A stretch of 64,000 bases of DNA, from the NCBI GenBank assembly GCA_025618425.1, contig CM046836.1, positions 21,665,215 through 21,729,214 of the forward strand. Reading direction: 5' to 3'. Position 1 is the first letter of the stretch. Every line of letters starts with the position of its first letter. The position numbers and the translations under genes are program-made. Positions 11,350-23,611 of this stretch are shown here, one piece after another. This stretch comes from Heliocidaris tuberculata (lineage: Eukaryota; Echinodermata; Echinoidea; Camarodonta; Echinometridae). The notes beneath the pieces are model-generated. The model saw nothing but the letters and a program-made list of their open reading frames with translations. It did no database searches and was not told the origin of the DNA.

Positions 11350-12230
11350 ATGCTGAGTTTTAAGAGACTACGATCTTCCTCAACAGAAGAGAAACAAGGA
11401 GATTTGAGCAACTTTAAATCTACGGGTGCCACTCCCAACAGCAAATTGAACAGGGAGGTAGGTGCCTATAACGTACATTCTACAGATAGCCTCCTACGTG
11501 AGATATTGCAGAAGGTGTCTGGAATTGACGAAATGCATAAGAAAGTGGATATCATGCGGCAAAAAGTTTATACTATTGAGCAGAAAATTGAGGCATTAAG
11601 TACCAGAGTCATGGATTTGGAGCAAGGAGTTGAAATGTTGAATACTTAGAAACAGAATTTGCAGAATTAAAAGAAGAAGTCAAAGAAATTCAGGAGAAAA
11701 AAGCCAACATAAATTATGTTAATGAGTTGTGCCGGAATGTGGTGGAGCTAGTGAACTGCAGCAAACGGAACAATGTCATGCTACACGGAATTCCAGGAGA
11801 GGAGGGAGATACCTACGACTGTGCTGCCTATGCCAAGACATTCTTCGCTGAGCATCTCAATGTCCCGGATACAGAGATTGAGCATGCCCATAGAACACCG
11901 AGTGGGAAACGTGCGCGCCAACATAAAGAAGGACCGGTACGGCCACACCCAATCCACGTCAGGCTTCTACGATTTACAGACCGAGAAAACATGCTGAAAC
12001 GGAGCTCTACGCTAAAGGATGTCCGCATCAGAGGTCAAAAGGTCGGCATAAGCGATGATGTGCACGATACGCGAGAAGAACACAAGAAACTGATGACGAA
12101 AGTGAAAAAACTACGACAGGAAAATAAATTTGCATTCATTCCCAATTATGTTCTTAGAGTGATTAAATACAAAGATGGTCCAAAAGATGCTCCCGGTGCA
12201 CTAAAAACACTCTGGGTATCGGATCTATAG
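11350..12230 (+). pseudogene. LINE ORF1 (L1 ORF1p-like), frameshifted
   Basis: The first part (11350-11649) gives 99 residues, Lys/Ser-rich and then heptad-like (IDEMHKKVDIMRQKVYTIEQ), ending at a stop. A +1 frame continues from about 11640 to 12230 with more coiled coil (ETEFAELKEEVKEIQEK). The RNA-binding core of the Transposase_22 family follows, with RNNVMLHGIPGEEGDTY, IEHAHRTPSGKRA and PIHVRLLRFTDRENML. Joined, the protein would be about 290 residues, the usual size for L1 ORF1p, a trimeric RNA chaperone of the retrotransposition particle. One frameshift marks decay. Confidence 0.75.
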
Positions 12231-12699
12231 GATCGAAATGATCGTCATTTTGTTCACAATTTTGTTAGTTTATTGAATTACTCACCAAATAAGTAGACAG
12301 ACAAAATCAATTACTGCCTGCAAGATAACTTATTTGTTGTTGTATTTGGAAAGATAATTCATGTGATATACTATGCTGAATCTTTTACATGATCACTCGT
12401 ACTTGCTGAAAATTTGCTTTTGAAGGCGATGAAAAATATAATAGACTGTCCCTGCTCTCCTTTGAACCTGAAAGGGAAAAAGGTTAACCCTCATTTTTGG
12501 TAATATAGTGAACAGTTGTATAAATCTACAATGTTCGTTTTTTATCAGTGTTGTTTTTTATTATTATTTTCTCATATTGTACATAGGATACAAACTACAA
12601 AAAATAGTTTATTACTATGCTACTACATGCATGACGTTTAAAGTGGTTTTGTAAACACACACAACACAGTGCTACATGTATATGATGGAGAGTGTAATT
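12231..12699. other. LINE inter-ORF spacer
   Basis: Non-coding sequence between ORF1 and the start of ORF2, cut at 12700 by the tandem insert. No features beyond AT-richness. Confidence 0.5.
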
Positions 12700-12893
12700 A
12701 GGTGGGCTGTACTACAAGTACAGACCACCTTCTGTTTTTGTACGAAATTTTCTTTATTTATTAGGTGGGCTGTACTACAAGTACAGACCACCTTCTGTTT
12801 TTGTACGAAATTTTCTTTATTTATTATTAGGTGGGCTGTACTACAAGTACAGACCACCTTCTGTTTTTGTACGAAATTTTCTTTATTTATTAT
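12700..12893. repeat. Three 63-66 bp tandem repeats with a palindrome
   Basis: Copies start at 12701, 12764 and 12830. Each opens with a near-perfect palindrome, GGTGGGCTGTACT then ACA then AGTACAGACCACC, followed by TTCTGTTTTTGTACG and an AT-rich spacer. Copies are nearly identical, implying recent amplification. Confidence 0.85.
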
Positions 12894-12918
12894 TATTATT
12901 ATTTATTTATTTTTATTT

Positions 12919-15540
12919 CTACCCACTTTTTTGTGTCCGCTATATCTCCAAAACGGCTTATTCAAATGTATTCAAATTTGGTACGATGGTATATATGGTT
13001 ATTGTCTCAGCACAGAAATTTTTCCAACATAGTCAATGCATCGTGACGTCATCTAGGCACCATTTTGTAAAATTCTGACATATGCTATATCTCTGCAATA
13101 CAAAGTCATAACATAGCAATATTTGGCATGATGCAAGTTAATTAAACATGAAATTAATTGAACATAGGGTGCGTGCGCGTACGCGCGCGTCGGTGAAGGT
13201 GCGCACGCGCAAAGTCTGAAAATGCTCAAAATGGTCTATAATTAATTTTGGGCATATTTCAGGCCATTTTAAACATTTCAAAATTTTCCACGCGTGCGCG
13301 CGCGTCAATGGCCTTAAGTTCCATATATGCACAATATCTCCAAAACGGCTTATTCAAATGTATTCAAATTTGGTACGATGGTATATATGGTTATTGTCTC
13401 AGCACAGAAATTTTTTCAACATAGTCAATGCATCGTGACGTCATCTAGGCGCCATTTTGTAAAATTCTGACATATGCTATATCTCTGCAATACAAAGTCA
13501 TAACATAGCAATATTTGGCATGATGCAAGTTAATTAAAAATGAAATTAATTGAACATAGGGTGCGTGCGCGTACGCGCGCGTCGGTGAAGGTGCGCGCGC
13601 GCAAAGTCTGAAAATGCTCAAAATGGTCTATAATTAATTTTGGGCATATTTCAGGCCATTTTAAACATTTCAAAATTTTCCGCGCGTGCGCGCATGTTTA
13701 AGGTTATTTTAAACATTTCAAAATTTCCGTGCGTGCGCACATGCGCGCTCGTCAGTGCCTTTAGTTCCGTATACAGTATGAAAATGACTTATCTTGGACT
13801 GTTTTAGCATTTTAATTGATCCTACATGATTTCTAGAATATTTTCTTAAACGCGTGCGTACGCGTACGTACGCGCATACGCGCACAAACGGTAAAAATGC
13901 CTTAGATTGACTGGAATAGACTGCATGTGTTACAGGGCATTGTTGAACATTTGCAATTGGTGCGTGCATTATAACTCCTAGTACACGCACGCGCGCATTA
14001 CCCGCATGCGCGCAAACATGTACAAATGCTTTTATTGGTCTATAATTGATTCTAACGTTGATTGCGCGTCATTTTGACATTTTAATACACTGTACTGTGC
14101 ACGCGTCAAAGCATTTATGTAGGAACATGCCTACTTCATACTTCAATATTATTACTCTATCGTATTTCAACTCTTCCACAGCCCACCTGTATAGTTGTAC
14201 TTGTTCAACTCTAGTTATTTATTATTATTTATTTTTATTTCTACCCACTTTTTTGTGTCCGCTATATCTCCAAAACGGCTTATTCAAATGTATTCAAATT
14301 TGGTACGATGGTATATATGGTTATTGTTTCAGCACAGAAATTTTTTCAACATAGTCAATGCATCGTGACGTCATCTAGGCGCCATTTTGTAAAATTCTGA
14401 CATATGCTATATCTCTGCAATACAAAGTCATAACATAACAATATTTGGCATGATGCAAGTTAATTAAAAATGAAATTAATTGAACATAGGGTGCGTGCGC
14501 GTACGCGCGCGTCGGTGAAGTTGCGCGCGCGCAAAATCTGAAAATGCTCTAAATGGTCTATAATCAATTTTGGGCATGTTTAAGGCCATTTTAAACATTT
14601 CAAAATTTCCGCGCGTGCGCACATGCGCGCGCGTCAGTGGCCTTAAGTTCCGTATACAGCATGAAAATGACTTATCTTGGACTGTTTTAGCATTTTAATT
14701 GATCCTACATGATTTCTAGAATATTTTCAACTCTTCCACAGCCCACCTGTATAGTTGTACTTGTTCAACTCTAGTTATTATTTATTATTATTTATTATTT
14801 ATTTGTATTTCTACCCACTTTTTTTGTGTCCGCTATATCTCCAAAACAGCTCATTCAAATGTATTCAAATTTGGTACGATGGTATATATGGTTATTGTCT
14901 CAGCACAGAAATTTTTTCAACATAGTCAATGCATCGTGACGTCATCTAGGCGCCATTTTGTAAAATTCTGACATATGCTATATCTCTGCAATACAAAGTC
15001 ATAACATAGCAATATTTGGCATGATGCAAGTTAATTAAAAATGAAATTAATTGAACATAGGGTGCGTGCGCGTACGCGCGCGTCGGTAAAGTTGCGCGCG
15101 CGCAAAAACTGAAAATGTTCTTAATGGTCCATAATCAATTTTGGGCATGTTTAAGGCCATTTTAAACATTTCAAAATTTCCGCGCGTGCGCACATGCGCG
15201 CGTCAGTGGCCTTAAGTTCCGTATACAGCATGAAAATGACTTATCTTGGATTGTTTTAGCATTTTAATTGATCCTACATGATTTCTAGAATATTTTCTTA
15301 AACGCGTGCGTATGCGTACGTACGCACATACGCGCGCAAACGGTAAAAATGCCTTAGATTTACTGGAATAGAATGCATGTGTTACAGGGCATTGTGGAAC
15401 ATTTGCAATTGCTGCGTGCATTATAACTCCTAGTACGCGCACGCGCGCATTACCCGTATGTAGAAATGCTTTTAATGGTCTATAATGGATTCTAAAGTTG
15501 ATTGTGCATCATTTTGACATTTAAATACACTGCTTTAAAG
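12919..15540. repeat. Four long tandem copies with alternating purine-pyrimidine tracts
   Basis: Copies begin at about 12919, 13331, 14241 and 14811. Each has an AT-rich part (CTCCAAAACGGCTTATTC, GCATCGTGACGTCATC, TATCTCTGCAATACAAAG) followed by GC-rich alternating tracts such as GTGCGTGCGCGTACGCGCG. The GC-rich words are strikingly unlike the AT-rich surroundings. No coding frame is preserved. Confidence 0.8.
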
Positions 15541-15645
15541 CAGTTATGTAGGAACATGCCTACTTCACACTTCAATATTATTACTCTATCGCATTTCAAC
15601 TCTTCCACAGCCCACCTGTATAGTTGTACTTGTTCAACTCTAGTT

Positions 15646-16130
15646 AATATAAATATTTGTTCACTCAATGTGAGAGGGTTAGGAAATTCTTTTAAAAGAT
15701 GATGTATATTTAACTGGATTAGAAATTCTGACTATCATCTTATTCTGGTGCAAGAAACTCTTTAACACTGAAAAAAATTGGTGTCAAGAATGGGGTTTTA
15801 GAATTTTATTTAGTCATGGTAGATCAGACAGCGCTGGAGTTCGTATACTGTTTAAACCTTCTGCTTCCTTTGATATTTTGAATGTTACACATGATGATTC
15901 GGGAAGAATTCTTATGGTAATTTTGAAAGTGAATGACACCCCAGTTATGGTGGTCAATGTATATACGGTCCAAACAATGACGATGCTGTGTTTATGTTAA
16001 GGTTACATTCTATGTTAAACGAGAAAGGGGAAGAACCATTTATTATTGGGGGAGATTTGAACACTGTATTAGATGCTACAATGGATAGATTCACCAACTG
16101 AATTCAAAACCACCTGAAATGTAATGATGC
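15646..16130 (+). pseudogene. LINE ORF2 endonuclease domain remnant
   Basis: Starting at INICSLNVRGLGNSFKR, fragments of an apurinic-type endonuclease can be read across several frames: VQET near 15750, VNVY and GPNND near 15955-15985, and IIGGDLNTVLDAT near 16040-16080. This order matches the nicking domain of L1/Tx1 ORF2. Stops and frameshifts show it is dead. Confidence 0.6.
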
Positions 16131-16560
16131 ACTAAAAAACATGATTCTAGATATAGAATAGATATTTGGAGATCGCTAAACAAACATGAATACATGGACT
16201 TCCCCAGATTTTGAGACAAGAAGTTGATTAGATTATTTTCTCATATCCAGAAGCCTAGTATCAGCCGTTAAAAATTCAGATACATGTATATCTTTCGGAT
16301 ACAAGACTGATCACTCGCTCATATCTCTGTCATTGGTAAAATCTGTGCCAAAGAGGGAGCCAGGTTTTTGGAAATTAAATACTTCCTTACTTACTAACCA
16401 AAAGAACATCAAAACCATAAAGAATTAAATTCATTATACTATAGGTGAGTTTATCCACTCATCTCCTATAAAGTTATGGGAATACCTAAAATTCAGAGTA
16501 AAACTAAAGTTTATCCAAATTTCGACAAATGAAACAAAGAATCAAAAAAGCAAATTAAAT

Positions 16561-17411
16561 TTGTTGGAACAAGAAATCAACTATTTGAACAATATGTTAA
16601 TGGGAAATTCAGACGTAAACTTGTTGCAAACCTTAGAATTAAAGAAAAAAGAATTTGAAGAATTGCAAGAAGAGCAAGTTCGCGGAACCATTGTAAGAAC
16701 GAGAGCCAAATGGGTAGCTGAAGGAGAACGGAATTCAAAATACTTTTTCAATTTAGAAAAACGAAATTTCCAAAGGAAATGCATTGCAGATCTCCCAATC
16801 GAATTTTATAGGACATTTTGGTGTGATATCAAATCTCTAATGTGTGCTGTTTTTAATGAATGTTATGAAACCAACAATCTTTGCACTTCAATGCGCAGAG
16901 GAATTATTACTTTGATACCAAAAAAAGACAAGAATTTACTCCTATTGAAAAACTGGCACCCTATCTCGCTTTTGAATAGTGACTATAAAATTTTAGCTAA
17001 GATTATTTCTTTCAGGATTAAAAAGGTTTTAGACCCGCTTATTCATGAAGATCAGTGTGGATTTTTGAAGGGTCGTTATATCGGTGAAAATATACGTCTG
17101 TTTATTGACACCATTGACTACTGTAAATGTAATAATATCCCAGGCATTGCATTATGCATAGATTTCGAAAAAGCATTTGACAGAGTAGAATGGAAATTTT
17201 TGTATAGTGTTTTATAAGTTTGGTTTTGATGTTTTGTCCGTTGGGTTCAGCTGTTATATACGAATATTGAAGGGTGCGTCATTTATAATGTATTTTCCTC
17301 AAACCCTTTTCCGATACAGCGAGGTGTTAGACAAGGCTGCTCCCTTTCTCCCTATTTATTTCTATTAGTTGCAGAAATTCTTGGTATAATTGTAGCATGC
17401 ATGAAAATGCA
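16561..17411 (+). pseudogene. LINE ORF2 reverse transcriptase, first part
   Basis: An open stretch of 218 residues (16561-17217) has an acidic/basic linker (TRAKWVAEGERNSKYFFNLE) and reverse transcriptase blocks: IITLIPKKDKN, LLNSDYKILAKII, HEDQCGFLKGRYIGENIR and CIDFEKAFDRVEW. After a frameshift, RGVRQGCSLSPYLFLLVAEI follows to about 17395. Motif wording is of the L1/Tx1 group. The catalytic YADD block is separated by the insert and resumes after 19232. Deletions upstream (16130-16560) removed part of the linker. Confidence 0.75.
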
Positions 17412-19232
17412 CCCTCTATTGTAAATATTATTTAGATTATTCATAAGCTTTTAGCCTCTATCCTGTCCTGTTATTTTGATCTTTTTTATATTGCACACAG
17501 AATTATAACATGTGCTGGCTGTTTGTATTCAGGTTTATTCCATAAGATTTAAGCCCTATTCTCTTTGATTCCATTTCATTAGCTTAATCCTTCTTTTATG
17601 TCACATGTATTCTACACCTTAACCCTTTCAAGACAATTGACCACATTTTGTGGTTTGGCTCAATAACTTTTGATTCAGAGCTCTAGAAAATATACCAGAT
17701 GCATGAGTAGAAAGAGCAAAAATTTCTGCACACACTAATGTATTTTTGTTTCATGACCATATTGCGTTTGATGCCAGGAATTTTTAAAACAAGAATAAGC
17801 TTTAAAATCCTTAAATTGGCAACACATTGAGAGGTTCAAAATCATTGTTTATCATCAAAATTGGCAATTTTTCAACTTTTCAACAAAATTTCAAACCATG
17901 AATATTGTTTTAAAAAACATCACACCTTATTAGAACCATGTAGCACTAAAAGAAAAATATTATTGTTGCCAATTTGAAGAACAAAATGTGATCAATTTAG
18001 CCCTTAAATAATTCCTGTCCTGAAAGGGTTAATAGCCACCCCTCTATTCATGTCTGAAGTCCACCATTGTGTTAAGCATGTTAAGTGGGATATTATGGCA
18101 GCTTTGATGTGTTTTGATCATGCCTCCTTGAAAAAGCTGCTTTGATGATTGAATAAGTTTAGTGTTCCATTGTTTAAATATGTTTGTTAGGAAACTGCTG
18201 TTGCCATAGGAGTGGTCAACTAATAAACTCTTGGCCAATTAGATGTATAACTTTGATTAAAGCCCAACCCCTAAAAGGTGTAGTGACCAATGAGATGATA
18301 CCAGTATGAATGATTAATTAGGTATAAAAGAAGATCCCATGTATGTTTCAGTCACTTGGCTCCCCCATCTTGGCTCCCCCAACTTGGCTCCCCCAACTTA
18401 TCCCCTACTACCCCTCCCCACTAACTGACCCTAACCAATATCGAAGTCGTCTGAAGTTTGACCATCCTAGTTTGAACAAAGTCAACGAGAACTAATATAA
18501 AACATCTGCATTTGGGTACCACTGACCCTTTGCAATCTTAGTGATCCAGTGTATGATCAACATGTTCCTGTCACTCGTGTGCATGCTGTATGTATCCAGT
18601 ATCCTGGTACCTAGTGTCATTTCTACTCATCATGTTCCTGAGCTATTTCTTCCAGTATTAGATGTCGTCGTCCTTTCTATTCCTGCATTGTCGTCATCAT
18701 CGTCCGCGTCGTCCGCAGTAGCTAAGGCAGTGCACCAGTACAAGTCGCGATATCGCATATTTAGACATCCGCGTTGCATGTAAGTGGCCACTGTACTAAC
18801 GATCCCTCCCTGACTAACCTCTTCCCATCCCTTATAGTATTCCCCTTAATGACTGTGATAGTTTAAGTTATTTTAAGTATTGTTTATATACATGATATAG
18901 GTTCTAAACATGGGCTTTTAATAGAGTGAAATCGATTAAGAGTTTTATTAATGATATCTGTAAATTGATTCTAGTTGTTATTTGTTAATGGATAAGTAAA
19001 TAAAATATTTTATGACACTTTAATGTACATTGTGTCCCAGCGCTTTTGTTTATTAATTTTCCTTATCTTTTATTTGGAATTTGTTTATTTTATTGGTCTT
19101 GTGACTAACCCCCACCCGAGTTGGAACCTTCGCTAGCAGACCAAAATCCGGTTCCTTCTCGGTTCCCGAATTCACTGCTTTTGCAGTGAAGGACAGGAGT
19201 AGGGAGGTTAGATAATGATACGTCAACATAAA
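17412..19232. mobile_element. 1.8 kb insertion splitting the LINE reverse transcriptase, possibly a solo LTR
   Basis: Reading frames on either side (AEILGI before, IKGIQIENIE after) belong to one reverse transcriptase, so this block is inserted. It starts TGCACC and may end CAACA, with weakly similar flanks TGAAAA and TAAAAA. Inside are a TATA-like GGTATAAAAG (18322), three short CTTGGCTCCCCCA repeats (18356-18400) and AATAAAATATTTT (18999). TG...CA ends with promoter and polyadenylation signals would suit a large solo LTR, but boundaries are uncertain. A piggyBac-like MITE lies inside. Confidence 0.4.
17619..18032. mobile_element. piggyBac-like MITE (406 bp plus TTAA flanks)
   Basis: TTAA at 17619-17622 and 18029-18032 flank inverted ends CCCTTTCAAGACA and TGTCCTGAAAGGG. 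TTAA duplication and CCCTTT tips are the signature of piggyBac-type elements. No coding capacity. A diverged relative, recognisable by the sequence before its right end, lies near 34830-35236. Confidence 0.75.
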
Positions 19233-20960
19233 AATATTAAAGGAATACAAATTGAAAATATTGAATGAAAGTTAAGTCAATATGCAGACGATACTGCGAT
19301 ATTTCTTCACTGAATCAAACTTGAAAATATGTTTAAAAGTTTTAAACGATTTTAATTCTATGTCAGGATTAAAAATTAATATTGACAAATGCAATGTTGT
19401 TAAACTTGTAAATTTTGGAGGTCTTCTTTGTCGTGACATCCCTTTCTCCTGGCCCACTGATACTATTATGTATCTAGGTATAAAAATTCCACTTGATAAC
19501 TATAATAATTACTTCGAGCTCAATTACAAACCGAAATTAGAAGAAATCAAGACAACACTACGTATTTGGAGCCTTAGAAATCTCACTTTGTACGGTAAAA
19601 TTGTAATCATTAAGACTTTGATTATCCCTAAATTTATATACGTTTTTGGTATAATACCCGATCCATCGAATTCCTTTTTATTGAATTACAGCAAATCTTA
19701 TTTCACTTCCTTTGGAGTAATAAACCGGACAGGATTAAGAGACCGTTCTTTACAATGATTATCAAGAAGGCGGCCTCAAAATGTCGCATGTGTTGTATTT
19801 TGATTATGCAATAAAAATAGCGTGGGTGAAGCGCTATTTAGAAATGAATAACAACAGGAAATGGAAATATTTTTTTAAACTATTACTTCGTAAGTTAGGT
19901 GATGAATTTTTCTTTCATTGTAATATACAATCTATTGATTTAAATACCAATGATTTTGAAAATGTATTTTGGACAGATGTTCTAGAAGCATGGACGTTTT
20001 ATACATTCTACAATCTGGTGAAGTTTAAAGATATACTTTTTCAAACTCTGTGGTTGAATTTGCATATCAAAGTTGATAAAAAAGTAATCTTATACAGGAA
20101 TTGGTTACAGTCTGGTATGCGATATCACAAAGACATTTTAAATGCTGATTGCTCGTTCATGTCATATGAACAAATATGTTGTAAGTTTGGAAATGAATCA
20201 TTTCTATGTTATTTTTCTCTGCAACATGCTATACCATCGGAATGGAAGAAGGTAATAAAAAAGGTCCTTAAAACCGATCATGTTGATCAACCAATAGATG
20301 AACATTAAGTTGTTTTTTAAAAAGTAGAAAGGTCAATAAATTGTGTTACAATGCATTTTGGGAAAATAATATGTCCCTTTCAGACACAAACCAGCAATCT
20401 AAATGACACGCTGATTTAAGTGAAAATTTGACACATTCACATATTTGGATATCTCGTTTTCCAAGTGCTACTATACAAGTCTTCTATTCACAATAGACTA
20501 CTTAACTTTCAATTTAAATTTATTTATAGAAGAATATCAACGCAAGACTTCTTGTTTAAAGTTGGAATAAAAGGTACACCTACCTGTAATTTCTGTGAAA
20601 CCCACATCCAAACTATTGTTCATCTATTTCTAAGATGTGAATATGCTGTTGTTTTTTGGCATGATGTAAATGACTGGTTGCAGTCCAAAAATATAAGAAA
20701 TAAAAAATGTGATATTGAAATTTTTTTAGGGTTATAACCCTCAATAACTTTTATCTCGTTAATACAATCGTGTTATTTGCGAAATATTTTATATATTCAT
20801 GCAAATATAAGAATATAAAACCTACATTTACACACTTTAAACTTGGTTTAGATCAAATTGAAAAAACTGAGAGAATAATTGCTTTTAAACGTAATTTGAT
20901 GAATATACATAGAAAAAAATGGAACGCATTGTGTCAAGAACATTAATGAAACTATAATAC
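19233..20960 (+). pseudogene. LINE ORF2 reverse transcriptase, second part, and C-terminus
   Basis: After the insert the frame resumes with SQYADDTAIFL (catalytic Asp pair), then a frameshift into ESNLKICLKVLNDFNSMSGL and INIDKC. Thumb-like blocks follow (MYLGIKIP near 19470; SLRNLTLYGKIVIIKTL near 19570). Two more open stretches, 19781-20308 and 20465-20737, carry the C-terminal region, including a cysteine motif CNFCETHIQTIVHLFLRCEY typical of the L1/Tx1 zinc-knuckle-like tail. Several frameshifts and stops make it non-functional. Confidence 0.7.
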
Positions 20961-21080
20961 ATGTATGTTAATAAGTGTCTGGAATGTATGTTACTCTCAA
21001 ATCATATTTCTTTGTTAATGCATGTGCTACTTATGTATTGAATGAGTTGAGAAATAAAATCTTGAAAAAGAAAAAAAAAA

Positions 21081-23506
21081 GCTCATGACTGAAGTCTAAC
21101 AACAGGTTGACACAATTTCCATATCATACAATTTTCACAATTACAATTTATCTTACCTCATATCTCATGTCTTCCTTTAATTCTGCAATAAGTGCATTTA
21201 CAGCTGGATTTTACAATTAAGGACTTTTTGGTAAATTTTCTTATCAAAACGGAAACACATCCTACTCATTTTTGTCACATTGTTGATTTCACTTGTTTAC
21301 AACACGTATAAAGCACGTATTTAGCACAAAGACAAGATGAAACTACTTTATATTCCTATATCCATGTTATAGTGAGACAGAATGATTTGCAGAATATTCT
21401 TAAAGGAGAATGAAATCCTGGAGGAAAATCAATTTTAATGAAAAGAGAGGATAGAGAGAAGCAATTTTAAAAAAGTTCCATCAAAATCGGTTACGAAATG
21501 AGAAAGTTATGAAAGTTTGAAAAGTCTCAATTTACTTTCTATGGCGATCCTCAAATTGGCAATGTTGCTTCAAAGTGACAGGTTTAGTAGTACAACTCTC
21601 CATATGTTTTGTACACAAAATTTCATATTTTCCCCATTATCTCACAAGGTGCAGCTTGTCTCCTTCTTAGCTCAAGATATATCATGGGAAAATGTATTTG
21701 ACACAACATATGTTGAGTTCACAAAAAGACAAGCAACATCTTTAGAGATAATGGAGAATGTATCTTGATGGTGCACGGGAACCCCCCTTTCCGACTAGAC
21801 TATGGCGACAAGGGTAGGATCCCAATGTGATGCAGTTCGGTGAGGTACGTCTTAAACAGAGATCAAACATAATATTCTAAAAGACACAGAACCTATACGT
21901 CCTTAAGCGTTGCACCATATAGTAAAAACGAAATCTGGTTATTCCCATATCTATCAGTCTTTTTTTTTTTAAATACAAAGTCCAAGAATGCAAAAGTCTT
22001 ACAAAGTGAGAAAAAATAATTGGTATTCAGGATAATGATGGGGTCATGCTTATTTCTTTCCAATCAACAATAGATAACAATATAAGATGGTTCTAAACAG
22101 GATAATATAATAATATGAAAGATTCATAATTATAATTTGGTGTGGTAGCTGATAAACAATGCACTTTTTGTAATAAAAGTGAAGAAACTATTATTGCTTC
22201 TGTCAGTACACAAATGTAATGTCGTCTAAAGTTCCACCAGGTCTGACCAAACTAGAAAGACCCTCCTTCCCAAATAAAAGTGGTGTCCAGTCTGCCAATT
22301 TCTTGTAGTATATAGATGTCATATACAATTAAAAGAATACGGTTTGAGACAAGAACAAATAGAACATAATTATGGAAGGTGTATACCTCACAATACTTGA
22401 TGATATACTGACTAAAACAAAGAATATCAGAAAGAGAAGATGACAGAGAGATTGAAAAAGAAAATAAGGAAATAAAGAAATTGAATATGACAAAAAATGA
22501 AAATAAAGAAGAACCCAATAAAGACAGAAAGAGAAGAAAGATCAAAACAAAGAAAACGTGAGGAAAGGTAGAAAGAAAAATTGACAGAAGAATAAAGACA
22601 AATAACAAGTTGGAAGATAAAATGAGAACATGACTGAATCAGGGAGTGGAAGAGAACCTCGATCCCTGACTGAATGCTACAAAATAATTTTTAAAAAACT
22701 TATTGAGTTTTTAACTAATTTTTCAGCTTCTTACTCTATCTTTTTTTAAAGAAAAGATAGAAAAAGTAGAGAAAAAATGGAAAATAAAGAGAAACATATG
22801 AAAGGATAGAAGAAAAGATGAAAAATCAAAAGAATAAAATGTTTGTATTCCAGCTCAGTTCAAAATTTGCTTTAGTAGAGCAAACTGTCCGCAGATTATA
22901 CAGGGAAATTTAACTTAGTTACATAACACATATACAGCATTCTAGCTAGCGTAAAGGTCGGGGAACACGTGCTCGACCTCGCATCCCCCTCCCCACCCTA
23001 CCCTTCACATAACCACGAAATAAACAACACCACTCTGTCATGGCTCTCTCTCTCTCTCTCTCTCTCTCTCCTACTCTCCCTTGCTCTATACACACATGTG
23101 CACCGGCCATGGCTGTATATTATGCGCGTGAACCATTCAGCCACTTATCTCTCTTTCCATTTGGACTGGCTGTGTGTATCTGTATGTACTAGGCTGGGCC
23201 CCGCGCACGAATCATTCGGCCAGTCAGCTTTCTTTGAGCTATATGTACGTCGATGACTTGACAAAATAAAAACTCTGTGGTACGGAATTAAATTGTGTGG
23301 GTACAGAATAAGTTGGTGAAAACTAGGCGCCCATAGGGGCACCAAGTGTTCACTGACTTATTCTGTTCAAACTTGCCTCATTTTGTGACAAATTCACTCA
23401 AAACTTGTTTTTGTGGAACATGAGAATGGACAGAATTATTTTGTGATGTTGATTTTGTAATAGAATAAGTTTTGTTACAAAATAAAGGTGGACAAAACAA
23501 ATTTTG
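21081..23506. other. Downstream flank of Ig copy 1
   Basis: No gene recognised. It contains a purine-rich (GA) stretch at about 22420-22840 and a (TC)n microsatellite at about 23045-23070. Frames across these low-complexity tracts are not considered coding. Confidence 0.5.
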
Positions 23507-23611
23507 TTTTTCGGAATTATGAACTGTATTTCATTTTTGGAATTGTAAACCCTATTTCATTTTTGGAATTATGAACCCTATTTCATTTTTGGAATTACAA
23601 ACCCTATTTTA
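23507..23611. repeat. Minisatellite of about 30 bp units at the start of unit 2
   Basis: Three to four units of TTTTTGGAATTATGAACCC with variants. The same unit starts the shared part of unit 3 (36191-36362), and related words occur inside the TIR element at 51920-52570. Homology between units 2 and 3 begins here. Confidence 0.75.

Larger units (their letters stand above)
12700..15643. mobile_element. Helentron-like non-autonomous element with tandem core
   Basis: It separates the ORF1 spacer from the first ORF2 codons, so it is an insertion in the LINE. The 5' end reads GGTGGGCTGT and its exact complement ACAGCCCACC lies at 15607-15616, 27 bp before the end. The last bases form a small hairpin (AGTTG-loop-CAACT) followed by CTAG. 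Subterminal inverted repeats, a tandem core, a 3' hairpin and a CTAG-type end match the architecture of Helentron-associated elements. No Rep-helicase frame exists. The 3' end signature occurs three times (14168-14215, 14730-14780, 15598-15643), so the element consists of tandem, truncated copies. Family assignment is inference. Confidence 0.5.
11226..21080 (+). mobile_element. L1/Tx1-type LINE with later insertions
   Basis: The element has a 5' leader (11226-11349), an ORF1 with coiled coil and L1 ORF1p-like core, a decayed ORF2 (endonuclease, reverse transcriptase, C-terminal zinc motif) and an A-rich end at 21050-21080. Flanking copies of AAGCTCATGA-TGA at 11212 and 21079 (13 of 14 bases) look like a target-site duplication, so ends and order are well supported. 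Two younger inserts, 12700-15643 and about 17412-19232, break it. It lies in the 3' untranslated region of Ig copy 1, in the same orientation. Confidence 0.8.

Noticed and set aside
12700..15643. CRISPR-like or bacterial repeat array
   Set aside because: Repeats are long, differently spaced, lack unique spacers, and lie in an animal LINE.
18541..18783. 80-codon frame with Ser/Val-rich sequence
   Set aside because: It lies inside the unresolved 1.8 kb insert, has no domain and is shorter than many chance frames in the window.
22252..22608. Minus-strand 118-codon hydrophobic frame
   Set aside because: It translates a GA-rich tract; Phe/Leu/Ser composition follows from the nucleotide bias.
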